64,000 nucleotides of DNA from an uncultured Oenococcus sp. (GTDB lineage: Bacteria > Bacillota > Bacilli > Lactobacillales > Lactobacillaceae): the NCBI GenBank assembly GCA_934229385.1, contig CAKQDH010000001.1:243128-307127 (forward strand). Reading direction: 5' to 3'. The position numbers and the translations under genes were made by a program. The notes below the pieces were generated by a model. That model was not told the origin of the DNA, did not search any database, and saw only the letters and a program-made list of their open reading frames with translations. How positions within the stretch are numbered: position 1 is the stretch's first letter; each line of letters begins with the position of its first letter. Shown in pieces: positions 45,295-54,880 of this stretch.

Positions 45295-46613
45295 TTATTC
45301 TTTTTTTCCCGCTCAAATTCAGATAAAGTTTTCATTGCTACATCGTTATTAATTTTTTTTGATTTATTATAATCAATTTTTTTCTCTTTTTTAAGAACTC
45401 GTCTAGTATATTTTCTAGAATTTTTATTTTTATATTGATTTCTTTTCTTTATAAATTCAATAGCTTCTAAAGACGACGTCACTCTTTTTTGTTTGAAGGA
45501 ATCCGCGATTGCTTGAGCTAATGGCTTTGATAATATTGTAGAATCAGCACCAATTAAAACTTGATGAATAACGATATTTATCGTTTCTTGATTCAAACCA
45601 ATATCAAAAAGCCATTTAATGACCTTCTTTTCCGACTGGGTTACAAAACCTCCCTTTCTGTTTTTAATTTGTCTAAGAAAATCAAACGGATACATCCCCT
45701 TAGAAGCTTTGATCAACTGAATATCTGGGGCTGTCATATTTTTATAATCATCATGAGATTCTTTTTTAATAATTGGAGATTCCTTATTTTTTGATGATTC
45801 TTGCTTTAATTTTTTTTGAGTTCCTTCAAAAGAAGGTTTAAAACTTAAACCCTTAAGATTATTAACTTGACTAAAAAATAGGTGATGGCTAATTTTTTTG
45901 CTATCAATTAAAATCGAATTAGATAATAATTTAATCATTTCTTGCTCATTAAAGCCATAAATAAGGTGTTGTGAAATAATAAAATTACGTTCTGTGATTA
46001 TCTCTTCTTTTGAAACTCCATAATCTCTTAAATAATGAAAAATAAGTGGGAAATTAAAAGATGTAGAAGATGGACTCTCTTTTTTCTCATAATTATTTAA
46101 AAATTTTTTTTCTATATCGGGTTTTTTTAAAGATAACTTCCCAAAAGCCTGAATAAAATTAGCATTAATCTTAGTTCCTTCAAATCCTCTGTAATCTTGT
46201 TCTTCAAAAGTTTTAGATATAAATTGTTTAAATTTATCACGGCCAATAACACTAAAAAGAAAACTAGATAAAAGATCATCCTTGAAAAAATTTTCTCCAG
46301 AAAGAGGAGGCTTAATCTTTAAAAATAAATAGTCCCTTCTTAAAAAACTATCCAAGAGCCCTATAGCCTCTAAACGCTTTCGAGCATTATTAAAAGTCGA
46401 AATCGAAAAATTTAACATATCAATTAAATCATTAATTGTATTTTTAACATTTAATTTCTTACCAAAATCCAGCATCAAATATAAAGAAAAAGCATTGCTT
46501 CCAATAATAGGAAGATAATACTGGCTAAGGTTTTTTATATCACTTATTCCAATATCTAAAGTATTAACTAAAAAGTAAGAAGATGGGTTTAATTGTTTAG
46601 ACTTTTCGTTCAT
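45291..46613 (-). CDS. dnaB: Replication initiation and membrane attachment protein DnaB
   Basis: Firmicutes DnaB (not the helicase), 440 residues, which bridges DnaD and DnaI during loading at the origin and restart sites. The N-terminal winged-helix domain (LSQYYLPIIGSNAFSLYLML) and the C-terminal DDBH2 region (SEKKVIKWLFDIGLNQETIN) are recognisable, joined by a long charged linker. It overlaps coaE by four bases. nrdR, usually between coaE and dnaB in lactobacilli, is missing. Confidence 0.93.
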   Translation of the reverse strand: MNEKSKQLNPSSYFLVNTLDIGISDIKNLSQYYLPIIGSNAFSLYLMLDFGKKLNVKNTINDLIDMLNFSISTFNNARKRLEAIGLLDSFLRRDYLFLKIKPPLSGENFFKDDLLSSFLFSVIGRDKFKQFISKTFEEQDYRGFEGTKINANFIQAFGKLSLKKPDIEKKFLNNYEKKESPSSTSFNFPLIFHYLRDYGVSKEEIITERNFIISQHLIYGFNEQEMIKLLSNSILIDSKKISHHLFFSQVNNLKGLSFKPSFEGTQKKLKQESSKNKESPIIKKESHDDYKNMTAPDIQLIKASKGMYPFDFLRQIKNRKGGFVTQSEKKVIKWLFDIGLNQETINIVIHQVLIGADSTILSKPLAQAIADSFKQKRVTSSLEAIEFIKKRNQYKNKNSRKYTRRVLKKEKKIDYNKSKKINNDVAMKTLSEFEREKKNK

Positions 46614-47236
46614 TTAATTAATCTATTTTTCCTTATAAATTCTAATACCTTTATTTTTAAACTATTAATGTCAAAATAAGAATTATCAATTACAAAATCT
46701 GCCATATTTTTCTTTTTTTCTAATGACATCTGTGAATGTATTCTATTAATTGCCTCCTTTTTCAAGATTTTATCCCTTTTTTTGATTCTATGAATTCTTA
46801 TATTTTCCGGAGCATAAACGACTATTATCGAGGAAAAAAAACGCTGGAGATTCTCCTCATATAAAAGCGGTATATCATAAATAAGAGTTTTTATTCTTTT
46901 AGATTTAATAAGAAAACTCGTTTTCAAACAAATTAACCGGGCAATAGAAGGCTGAATTATATTATTTAATTTCTTTTTTTCAATAGAATTAGAAAAAATA
47001 ATTCTTCCTAATTTCTTTCTATCAAGTTGTCCTTTATTTATAACTTCTACACCAAAAACTTTTTTAATCTGTTCCAATGTTTTGCTTCCTGGTAAAACAG
47101 CTTCTCTAGCGATTTTATCAGCATCTATGACTTGAAAATTTAACTTTTTAAAAATATTAGCAATTGTTGTTTTCCCGCTTCCAATTCCGCCTGTAATACC
47201 TATTTTTTTTATTTTTACCTTTGACATTTTGGACAA
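46610..47236 (-). CDS. coaE: Dephospho-CoA kinase
   Basis: Last step of coenzyme A synthesis, 208 residues. P-loop GITGGIGSGKTT, then DADKIAREAV and YDIPLLYE. The start is likely TTG with AGAGGA eight bases upstream, inside the end of mutM; an ATG three codons later has no comparable site. Overlap with mutM is 22 bases, suggesting coupled translation. Confidence 0.94.
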   Translation of the reverse strand: MSKMSKVKIKKIGITGGIGSGKTTIANIFKKLNFQVIDADKIAREAVLPGSKTLEQIKKVFGVEVINKGQLDRKKLGRIIFSNSIEKKKLNNIIQPSIARLICLKTSFLIKSKRIKTLIYDIPLLYEENLQRFFSSIIVVYAPENIRIHRIKKRDKILKKEAINRIHSQMSLEKKKNMADFVIDNSYFDINSLKIKVLEFIRKNRLIK

Positions 47237-48039
47237 TAAGTTGTTCCTCTTTGGGCCACTTTAATCTTTATTAGTAAATTTCCATCTCTTTCACAAGGAG
47301 AACCTGCTCTAGCATAGACATGTAATTTATTTTGCATATTACCAGTATGCCCATAAGCATCAACAAAAGAATGAACTGTAGAGCCTCCTTCTTTAATTGC
47401 ATAAGCTAATTCTTTAATAGTGTTATTTCGAAGACTTTCAGCTTCATTTTGGTCAATAGTATTAGCAATTCGTAAGGGGCTTATTCTACTTAACCATAAT
47501 ATTTCATCAGCATAAATATTCCCTATGCCTGCAATATTATTTTGGTCGAGGAGCCAAGGCTTGATTTTTTTTCTTGAAGAATTTAAACGACGGTATAAAT
47601 AATCAACTTTAAGATCACTTTTAGTAGGTTCTGGACCCATTAATCTAATTGCCTTAACTTCTTCTGCCTCTTTACCTGTATGAACCAATTTCATAATGCC
47701 AAATTTTCTAGTATCATCATAAAAAACTTGTTTTTTATTTTTTAAATAAAAAACAATTTCAGTATGTTTATGAGGCAAAACTCCTTCACGTTCAACAGAA
47801 TATCTCCCTTCCATACGCATATGGGAAACAATAGTTAATTTATTATTAAGCCTTATTAAAAGGAATTTTCCTCGTCGATCAATTTTTAAAACTTTTGTTC
47901 CCTTAACTTTTATTTTAAATTCATTCAAATTACTTTTTATAAGTTTTGGGTAAATAATTTTTAGGTCTTCAATCCATTGATTTTTAAAATATTTTTTTAA
48001 ACCACGACGAACAGTTTCCACTTCAGGTAATTCAGGCAT
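47215..48039 (-). CDS. mutM: Formamidopyrimidine-DNA glycosylase MutM (Fpg), zinc finger with a Cys-to-Asp change
   Basis: Base-excision repair enzyme for oxidised purines, 274 residues from the ATG that places the catalytic Pro at position 2 (MPELPEVET), with GGAG seven bases upstream. Glu3, the Lys-containing RRGKFLLI and LDQNNIAGIGNIYADEILW are intact. The C-terminal zinc finger normally has four Cys; here the ligands are Cys249, Asp252 (CERDG), Cys269 and Cys272, so one ligand is Asp. Confidence 0.95.
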   Translation of the reverse strand: MPELPEVETVRRGLKKYFKNQWIEDLKIIYPKLIKSNLNEFKIKVKGTKVLKIDRRGKFLLIRLNNKLTIVSHMRMEGRYSVEREGVLPHKHTEIVFYLKNKKQVFYDDTRKFGIMKLVHTGKEAEEVKAIRLMGPEPTKSDLKVDYLYRRLNSSRKKIKPWLLDQNNIAGIGNIYADEILWLSRISPLRIANTIDQNEAESLRNNTIKELAYAIKEGGSTVHSFVDAYGHTGNMQNKLHVYARAGSPCERDGNLLIKIKVAQRGTTYCPKCQR

Positions 48040-48282
48040 TTTTTTCTCCAAAACTCATTTAATAGATTTTTATAAAAATAAAAAATACTCTAATAATTTA
48101 ATTATTTAAAATATAAATTCAAATTCAATCTAATAAAACCATTCATTTTTTCATTTTTATAATTATAAAAGTTATTTTATTAAAAATTAAAAGACTAAGA
48201 TTATTTTAACTTATTTTTTACTTAAGAAATAATCTTTTAGGAGGCCATACAGTAATAATATTTTATAAAAATAAATAAAATA

Positions 48283-50961
48283 TTATTTTTCATCAAACCA
48301 ATTTTCTCCATAATGAAAATCTACTTGTAAAGGCACATTTAATTTAACAGCAGAGTCCATCACATGAGGAACAATTTTTTTTAGAAGTGGTATTTCGCTC
48401 TTCGGGGTTTCAAAAATTAATTCATCATGTATTTGCAATAACATATTTGTTTTTAAATTTCTTTTTTCAATTTCTTTTTGCATCCTTATCATAGCAATTT
48501 TTATAATATCAGCCGCTGAACCTTGAATAGGCGTGTTAATGGCTGTCCTCTCAGAAAAGGTGCGTAAATTAAAATTTTTACTATTAATGTCCGGCAAATA
48601 GCGACGACGATAAGAAATTGTTTCAACATACCTTTTTTTATGAGCCATCTTTTTTATTAAATCAATCCATTCTTTTACCTTAGGAAAGTTGCGAAAATAA
48701 TCTTGAATAATCCCTGCAGCTTCTTTTCTGGAAATACCTAAACGTCGAGACAAACCATAGTTAGAGATACCATAAACTATTCCAAAATTTGTAGTTTTAG
48801 CTTTTCTTCTTTGTTCTAGTGAAACATTCTCATTTGATTTAAGGTGAAAAATATATCTTGCTGTAGTTGAATGAATATCTTCATTTTTTAAAAAAGCTTT
48901 TATTAAATTATTATCTTCAGAAAAATGAGCTAATACACGAAGCTCAATTTGAGAATAATCAGCACCAAAAATTTGCCAACCTTTTTGGCTAGGAATAAAA
49001 GCCTTCCTTATCTGCTTACCATATTTACCTCTATCTGGTATATTTTGCATATTAGGATCTACTGAAGAAAGCCGCCCTGTTTGGGTAAGAGTTTGTAAAT
49101 AACGTGTATGTATCTTACTATCATCAGGATTAACAATTTTCATTAACCCTTTTACATAAGTAGAATAAAGTTTCGTAAATTCACGATAACGCAAAATTAA
49201 AGCTACAAAAGAATATTTTTTAGACAATTCTTCTAAAACATTAGCTGCTGTAGAAAAACCGGTTTTAGTTTTTTTAATCGGATGAATGCCCTTTTTTACA
49301 AAAAGCAAATTTGCTAATTGCTTAGGAGAGTTGATATTAAAATCCTCTCCTGCTTCATGAAAAATTTTATTTTTCAAATCCTTAATCTTTTGTGTAAACT
49401 TTTCCCCTAAATTTGAAAGTTCCTTTTGATCAAGCTTAATTCCTGTAAATTCCATTTTAGCTAAAACATTAGAAAGAGGTAATTCTATATTTTCATAAAG
49501 CTTTTTTTGACGATGATCTTTCAATTTTTTTATCGCTGGATGATAAACCCTACTAATAGCAGAAGCTTTATCTGCTAAATGATTAAAAAGGATACTTTTT
49601 TCAGGGTACTTAAACTTAGCACCTTTTCCATATACTTCATTATCAGATTTTAATTTAATTCCAAAGCGCCCGATTAAAGTAGACAAAAGATTATCATTAC
49701 CAGTTGTATCTAATAAATAAGCAACTAAAAGAAAATCAAAAGTAATATTTTTAATAGATAAGTTAAACCTTTTTAAAAGAACTAAAACCTTTTTGGCATC
49801 AAAAACATATTTTGGTATTTTACTTTTAAAAAGATTACTGATTGTTGAAGAATGAAGTAATTTTAAATTAGAAGACACAAAATAGCCCAATTTTTCATTG
49901 CCTAATACAAAAGCTTTTAAAGGGGCTTTATGATAATTGGCAAAATCTGTTTGTAAGTAAATTGTTAAATAAGTATCAATTTTTTTTAGAAGATGCAAAT
50001 TTGAAAAAGTGAGTTCGATAAAATTATTTTTTTTATTCTCACTAATTTTTTTATTTAAATTCAAATCTGGTTTATTTAACCCCTGAGACTCTATTTTAGA
50101 TATATAAGACCTAAAATCTATTTTTCTATAAAAATCTACTAACTCTCCATAATTGATAGATTTAACACTCAAATTTTTAAGAGGTAATTCTACAGGGGCA
50201 TCTTTTTTTATAGTTGCTAAATCCTTTGCTTTATAAGCAATTTTTTTGTCTTCTTCTAAATGCTGTTTAAGTTTATTTGGTTTAAAAGTATCTAAATTCT
50301 TATAAATGCCATCTAAAGAATGGTAATTGTTGAGTAATTTTTCAGCTGTTTTCCCGCCAACTTTCCTAACTCCAGGGTAATTATCTGAATTATCGCCAGT
50401 TAGTGCTTTCATATCTACAACTTGAGAAGAAGAAATACCACCCAATTTTTTTGACAAAAAATCAGGCGTATAATCATCTAATTTTGTAACACCACTCCTA
50501 GTTACTTTCACTAAAATATTATTTCTTACAAGCTGTGTCAGATCTCTATCACCTGTAATAATAGTAGTTGATAAACCTGATTTAGAAGCAATTTTTGCGT
50601 AAGTACCAATAATATCATCAGCTTCATAATTAGTTAACCCATAAGAACGAATGCCATGCAGTGAAACTAATTTATGTAAGTATGGTATTTGCTCTAAAAA
50701 TTCTGAAGGTGTTGCTAACCTATTTTTTTTATATTGGGGGAAAATTTTATTCCTAAAAGTAGTTTTACCAGCATCCCATGCAACTAACGCATAATCCGGG
50801 TGCATTTTTTTAACAACCTTTTCAAAAAAATTATTAAAGGCTACTAAAGCATTTGTATGTAACCCCTCATGAGAGATCATATGATTAAGTTGATTATGTA
50901 AAGCGTAAAACCCTCTATAAGCTAGAGAGTTCCCGTCAATTAGTAAAAGAGTTTTCTTCAT
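48283..50961 (-). CDS. polA: DNA polymerase I
   Basis: Repair and Okazaki-fragment polymerase, 892 residues. 5'-3' exonuclease domain about 1-290 (LLIDGNSLAYRGFYAL, YEADDIIGT, TGDNSDNYPGV). The middle domain lacks the 3'-5' exonuclease catalytic residues, as in Bacillus Pol I. Polymerase motifs A (DYSQIELRVLAHF), B (RRKAKTTNFGIVYG) and C (QIHDELIFE) are intact. No Shine-Dalgarno precedes the ATG; a -10 lies seven bases upstream (separate entry). Confidence 0.97.
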   Translation of the reverse strand: MKKTLLLIDGNSLAYRGFYALHNQLNHMISHEGLHTNALVAFNNFFEKVVKKMHPDYALVAWDAGKTTFRNKIFPQYKKNRLATPSEFLEQIPYLHKLVSLHGIRSYGLTNYEADDIIGTYAKIASKSGLSTTIITGDRDLTQLVRNNILVKVTRSGVTKLDDYTPDFLSKKLGGISSSQVVDMKALTGDNSDNYPGVRKVGGKTAEKLLNNYHSLDGIYKNLDTFKPNKLKQHLEEDKKIAYKAKDLATIKKDAPVELPLKNLSVKSINYGELVDFYRKIDFRSYISKIESQGLNKPDLNLNKKISENKKNNFIELTFSNLHLLKKIDTYLTIYLQTDFANYHKAPLKAFVLGNEKLGYFVSSNLKLLHSSTISNLFKSKIPKYVFDAKKVLVLLKRFNLSIKNITFDFLLVAYLLDTTGNDNLLSTLIGRFGIKLKSDNEVYGKGAKFKYPEKSILFNHLADKASAISRVYHPAIKKLKDHRQKKLYENIELPLSNVLAKMEFTGIKLDQKELSNLGEKFTQKIKDLKNKIFHEAGEDFNINSPKQLANLLFVKKGIHPIKKTKTGFSTAANVLEELSKKYSFVALILRYREFTKLYSTYVKGLMKIVNPDDSKIHTRYLQTLTQTGRLSSVDPNMQNIPDRGKYGKQIRKAFIPSQKGWQIFGADYSQIELRVLAHFSEDNNLIKAFLKNEDIHSTTARYIFHLKSNENVSLEQRRKAKTTNFGIVYGISNYGLSRRLGISRKEAAGIIQDYFRNFPKVKEWIDLIKKMAHKKRYVETISYRRRYLPDINSKNFNLRTFSERTAINTPIQGSAADIIKIAMIRMQKEIEKRNLKTNMLLQIHDELIFETPKSEIPLLKKIVPHVMDSAVKLNVPLQVDFHYGENWFDEK

Positions 50962-50968
50962 AATTTAT

Positions 50969-50997
50969 ATTTTACCAAGTAAAAAGAATGTAAACAA
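50969..50997 (-). promoter_or_regulatory. polA promoter close to the start codon
   Basis: Minus-strand TTGTTT (50992-50997) and TAAAAT (50969-50974) with a 17-base spacer. The expected start point falls at or next to the polA ATG, so the mRNA may be leaderless. Confidence 0.45.
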
Positions 50998-51248
50998 AAA
51001 ACATTTTAGCCTTTATAAAAAATGTTTAACCTAAATTAAGAACACGTGAGCCCTAATAATCAACTACTTAATATATAAATTTAATATAGATGATCTGATT
51101 TTAGTTATATTTAATCGGAAAATAATATAATGATTATTAAGTTTAATCCATTATTAAAAACCAAAGTCTTTATTAATTAACTAAACTTAAAAAATTAACC
51201 CTTTAATAAATATTAATAAATTTACTACAAAGTAAAATTTAATTAAGT

Positions 51249-52373
51249 TTATAACCCTTTTTGAGAAATCTTTTCAGAACCTAATCCAACAAAAGAATAA
51301 CTTATATTTTGTTGGCGATTAAACTCTTCAAAAGCTAAATTAACTAGTCTATCGGCTTGTTCACTTCTAGACATCCCAGCTTTCTCAAATAAAACAGGAA
51401 AAAGACTCATATTAGTATTGCCAGGTAAAGTATTAAATTCGTTTAAATAAATTTTTTTGTTTTTGTCCATCAAAAAATCGATCCTAGCAAAACCCTTAAC
51501 ACCTAATATTTTATAAGCCTTTAAAGACATTTTTTTTACTTCTATTTCTTTTTCTTTAGAGATTCTTGCAGGAATTTGATAGATTACATGAGTATTATCA
51601 ATAAATTTATTTTTGTAATCAAACCAACTTTTACCTTCTTTTTGCCCTGGAACCCAATGAGCACCTATTGGGCTGGTAATAATTTTATTATTTCCAATTA
51701 AGCCAATTTCTAATTCCGTAGGTTGTTCAACACTTTCTTCAACAATAATTTTTTCATCATATTGAAAAGAATCTTTTAAAGCTTTCAAATATTCTTTTTC
51801 ATTAGAAACTTTAGACATGCCCACAGAGGATCCTTGGTTAGCAGCTTTAACAAAAACTTCCTTGCCTAACTTTTGTTTAACTAATTTCCAACTAGGTTTA
51901 TTTTTATCTGATTGTAAAATAACCAGAAATTTAGTATTTTGAATATTGTTTGCAGTCATCAATTCTTTAGTAACAACTTTATCGAAACTATCAGCATGAG
52001 CCCGTAAACCAGAACCAACAAATGGCTTTTTTAACAACCTAAAAAAACCAGCTAATGTACCATCTTCTCCTAAGTTCCCATGAACAGATGGAAAAAAAAG
52101 GTCTAATTTTAAATTTTTAATAGCATCTATTGAATAAAATAAGTCCTTCGAAAAAGTTACCTTTTGAAGTATTTTGTCTTCGTCAGCCCCAAACAATATT
52201 TGCTTAGATAATTCTGTATTTATCATAACCCCTTTTTTCGAAATCAAAATAGGTAAAACTTCATATTTGTTAGGGCTAAGTGCATCATAATAATTCTTGG
52301 CAGAACGTTTACTTACGTCATGCTCGGAAGAATTACCACCAAAAAATAATCCCACACGAATTTTTTTTGACAT
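51249..52373 (-). CDS. ddl: D-alanine-D-alanine ligase family, D-Ala-D-Lac type by key residue
   Basis: ATP-grasp ligase making the terminal depsi- or dipeptide of the peptidoglycan precursor, 374 residues. Motifs are FGGNSSEHDVSKRSA, VKAANQGSSVGMSK and LNEFNTLPGNTNMS. In the omega loop (SWFDYKNKF) the final residue is Phe257, where D-Ala-D-Ala enzymes have Tyr; Phe is known to give D-lactate incorporation in Leuconostoc and related genera. This predicts intrinsic vancomycin resistance. The 287 bases upstream of this gene's stop, toward polA, are AT-rich with nothing recognised. Confidence 0.95.
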   Translation of the reverse strand: MSKKIRVGLFFGGNSSEHDVSKRSAKNYYDALSPNKYEVLPILISKKGVMINTELSKQILFGADEDKILQKVTFSKDLFYSIDAIKNLKLDLFFPSVHGNLGEDGTLAGFFRLLKKPFVGSGLRAHADSFDKVVTKELMTANNIQNTKFLVILQSDKNKPSWKLVKQKLGKEVFVKAANQGSSVGMSKVSNEKEYLKALKDSFQYDEKIIVEESVEQPTELEIGLIGNNKIITSPIGAHWVPGQKEGKSWFDYKNKFIDNTHVIYQIPARISKEKEIEVKKMSLKAYKILGVKGFARIDFLMDKNKKIYLNEFNTLPGNTNMSLFPVLFEKAGMSRSEQADRLVNLAFEEFNRQQNISYSFVGLGSEKISQKGL

Positions 52374-52467
52374 ATTTATTTATCTTTCTTAATTCAATTA
52401 AGTAAAATGTAAAATAATTTTGAATCTAAATCATCTCATAATTTATAAAAAATATCAAATAAAAAAA

Positions 52468-53445
52468 TTAATTTAGATAATCGTTAGTGTCCTTAATATA
52501 CTGAATAATTGCGGTCGGAAAATTTTTTTTCTTCAACATAATAACTTGTAATAAGCGGTTGCGATTATATACTTTATTCCATCCCGCTTCCGTGGATACC
52601 GACATTTGGTTTGTTAAATCTTGGTGCCAAAATTTTAAAACTCGTAAAAAATAATCTTCATAAATTTCATTTAAATTAGTAATATACCCTAAAAAAGAAG
52701 CCATTCTTGAATCTTCTCCAGCTACAAAAGGCTTTGTAATATTATGATACCCAACAAGTACAGAACCTAAAAGTAAGACTTTATCTGCTCTTATAATTTT
52801 ATTATCGCCACAAAGCAAAATTAATGTATTTATAAGATGGAGAAAAGCATGAGCCCATCCTTTTCCACCAACAAAACCACGAGGGTCTTTTTCTAAAAGC
52901 GAATAAGAAGCAATTTGTACTATGATTCTTTTTTTAAGTTGAGAATCAATAAAATGAAATTTATTATTTGCTGCTAACAATTGACTTAAAATTAAAACTG
53001 AAAAAGATCTTTTAAAAACTGCGTCATTTACAGGTTCTAGAATATGATCAAATAAACTTTTATCAGAAATTAGATAATTTGTGATCCAACGCATTTGTTT
53101 GAGAGTTATAGCTTTATTAGAAATTACATCAGTTAAGAAATAAAAAGCTCCATGGTCTCGATAAGTAGGGTTTGTTGAACCAAGTTGTTTTAAAATAGCG
53201 AAAATTTGATCATCAGTTAAGAAAATCTTTTTAGTTTTTATAAACTTTTCCGAGTTTTTCTGCATTAAAGAAAGTGCTTCATCACTGTTTTCAATTGGTT
53301 TAACGATAGTTCTACTTTTTTTAGATATACTACCCGCTAAATTTTCTAATTGCATATTTAAAGATTCATATATTTTTCCTGAATATAATTTTTGTTGAGC
53401 CTTATTAACTGTTTTTTTTACTAATTTAATTTGATCATCCATCAT
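52468..53445 (-). CDS. DUF2785 domain protein
   Basis: A 325-residue soluble protein of unknown function. It matches DUF2785 by FRDHGAFYFLTD-type N-terminal segment, DPRGFVGGKGWAHAFLH near residue 195 and AGEDSRMASFLGY near residue 248. These proteins look like alpha-helical repeat folds. The ATG overlaps the rodA stop by four bases (ATGA), so it is co-translated with the shape genes. No enzymatic residues can be assigned. Confidence 0.8.
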   Translation of the reverse strand: MMDDQIKLVKKTVNKAQQKLYSGKIYESLNMQLENLAGSISKKSRTIVKPIENSDEALSLMQKNSEKFIKTKKIFLTDDQIFAILKQLGSTNPTYRDHGAFYFLTDVISNKAITLKQMRWITNYLISDKSLFDHILEPVNDAVFKRSFSVLILSQLLAANNKFHFIDSQLKKRIIVQIASYSLLEKDPRGFVGGKGWAHAFLHLINTLILLCGDNKIIRADKVLLLGSVLVGYHNITKPFVAGEDSRMASFLGYITNLNEIYEDYFLRVLKFWHQDLTNQMSVSTEAGWNKVYNRNRLLQVIMLKKKNFPTAIIQYIKDTNDYLN

Positions 53446-54665
53446 CTAAAATTATTTCCTCTTTGTGAAAAATCGCTCTTAAAATTATGATATTGCATAC
53501 TCAAAGCTAACCCAATACCAATCATATTGGCAATTAATGCCGATCCTCCCTGACTAATAAAGGGCAACGGTATACCCGTTAAAGGAACTAGCCCCATCGT
53601 CATACCAACATTTTCAAAAACATGAAACAAAATCATAAAGACCACACCAGAAATTACATAAGCATAAAAAGCATTTTTGGTTTCAAAAACCCTTTTAATA
53701 AGGCTATATATTAAGAAGAAGTATAAAATAATTAATAATATGCCTCCTATAAAACCAGCTCCTTCTCCGATGATTGAAAAAATCATATCAGATTCCCTTA
53801 CAGGAACATTAACCGGAAAATTTGTAAACCCGCTTCCTGTTAATTTACCTGAACCTATTGCTTTAATTGACTGATATAATTGATACGCATCAGCGTTCCC
53901 TTTATTTGAAGCAGGATGTAACCAAACGTCAATACGACTAAACTGATAAGCTTTAAACCCTAGATGAATTAGTATATTTCGACCTACTGAAGTCGTTACA
54001 GAAAAAAGCATTAAAGAAAATAAACTAACAAAAAATAAAACAAGTGGGACTAGGATTCTGTTTAAAATTCCTGACACTAAAAAGATTCCTACAAATATAG
54101 CCAAAAATACTAAACTAGAGCCAAAATCAGGTTGCATTAGAATAAGCAATAAAACAGGAAAAAAACAAAGCAACATTTTACCTATCAAAGTAAAATCACC
54201 TTTAACCGAATGTTCAGGATATTTTTTATTATGTTTATAGACAATCCTCGCTAACATTAAGATAAAAGCTGGCTTCATAAATTCGGAAGGCTGAAAAGTA
54301 ATACTTCCAAAACTAAACCAAGATTTGGCCTGATTTGTGCTTGCTAAAGACCTACTATAACCAATTAAAACTAATATTAGTAAAATTATACCTAACCAAT
54401 AAACTGTAGGCGTAATTCTGTTTAATTGATCAGAATCAAGATGCATTAACAAAATAGCGACTAACCACCCGAAAATCCACCAAAGAGCCTGCGTAAATAA
54501 AGTCCTAATAATAGAATTACTTTCATCTGCCCTTAAAGCGAAATAAAGGGAGAAAAAACTTATAATCATAAATATAATTACAATAAAAATGATTCGCCAA
54601 TCAATTCGCGAATCATTATGACGACTAAGGACTAGATTTTGGTTTTGTAAATTTTTTCTTAACAT
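53442..54665 (-). CDS. rodA: SEDS peptidoglycan glycosyltransferase RodA
   Basis: Polymerises glycan strands for cell elongation, 407 residues with about ten membrane helices. Diagnostic segments are ITFQPSEFMKPAFILMLAR, MQPDFGSSLVFLAI, the catalytic Asp region VPVRESDMIFSIIGEG and GLVPLTGIPLPFISQGGSA. It sits with mbl, which fits RodA rather than FtsW. Confidence 0.94.
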   Translation of the reverse strand: MLRKNLQNQNLVLSRHNDSRIDWRIIFIVIIFMIISFFSLYFALRADESNSIIRTLFTQALWWIFGWLVAILLMHLDSDQLNRITPTVYWLGIILLILVLIGYSRSLASTNQAKSWFSFGSITFQPSEFMKPAFILMLARIVYKHNKKYPEHSVKGDFTLIGKMLLCFFPVLLLILMQPDFGSSLVFLAIFVGIFLVSGILNRILVPLVLFFVSLFSLMLFSVTTSVGRNILIHLGFKAYQFSRIDVWLHPASNKGNADAYQLYQSIKAIGSGKLTGSGFTNFPVNVPVRESDMIFSIIGEGAGFIGGILLIILYFFLIYSLIKRVFETKNAFYAYVISGVVFMILFHVFENVGMTMGLVPLTGIPLPFISQGGSALIANMIGIGLALSMQYHNFKSDFSQRGNNFR

Positions 54666-54667
54666 TT

Positions 54668-54880
54668 CTATATCTTTTTTAGATTATAATTTGCTATTAC
54701 AGCATATATTGCTTGCTTTTCTCGTTTATAATTTCCTAAAAAATTATTATAGATATCTAAAGCCTGAAAAAGGTTATTTTTAGTTAAAATTTTTCCAATA
54801 CTTTTTTTTTCAATACAAACGTTCAAACTTTCATTTCCCTTTAAAACTTCTACTTGAAAAGATTTTTTAGAACTTGACAT
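54668..54880 (-). CDS. DUF2969 small protein
   Basis: A 70-residue protein between mbl and rodA, where lactobacilli carry DUF2969. Visible features are an N-terminal basic stretch, VEVLKGNESLNVCIEKKSIG and the C-terminal helix AIYAVIANYNL. Function unknown. Starts right at the end of mbl. Confidence 0.75.
   Translation of the reverse strand: MSSSKKSFQVEVLKGNESLNVCIEKKSIGKILTKNNLFQALDIYNNFLGNYKREKQAIYAVIANYNLKKI

Noticed and set aside
48283..50961. Loss of the 3'-5' exonuclease active site in DNA polymerase I
   Set aside because: This is normal for Pol I of Bacillus and its relatives.
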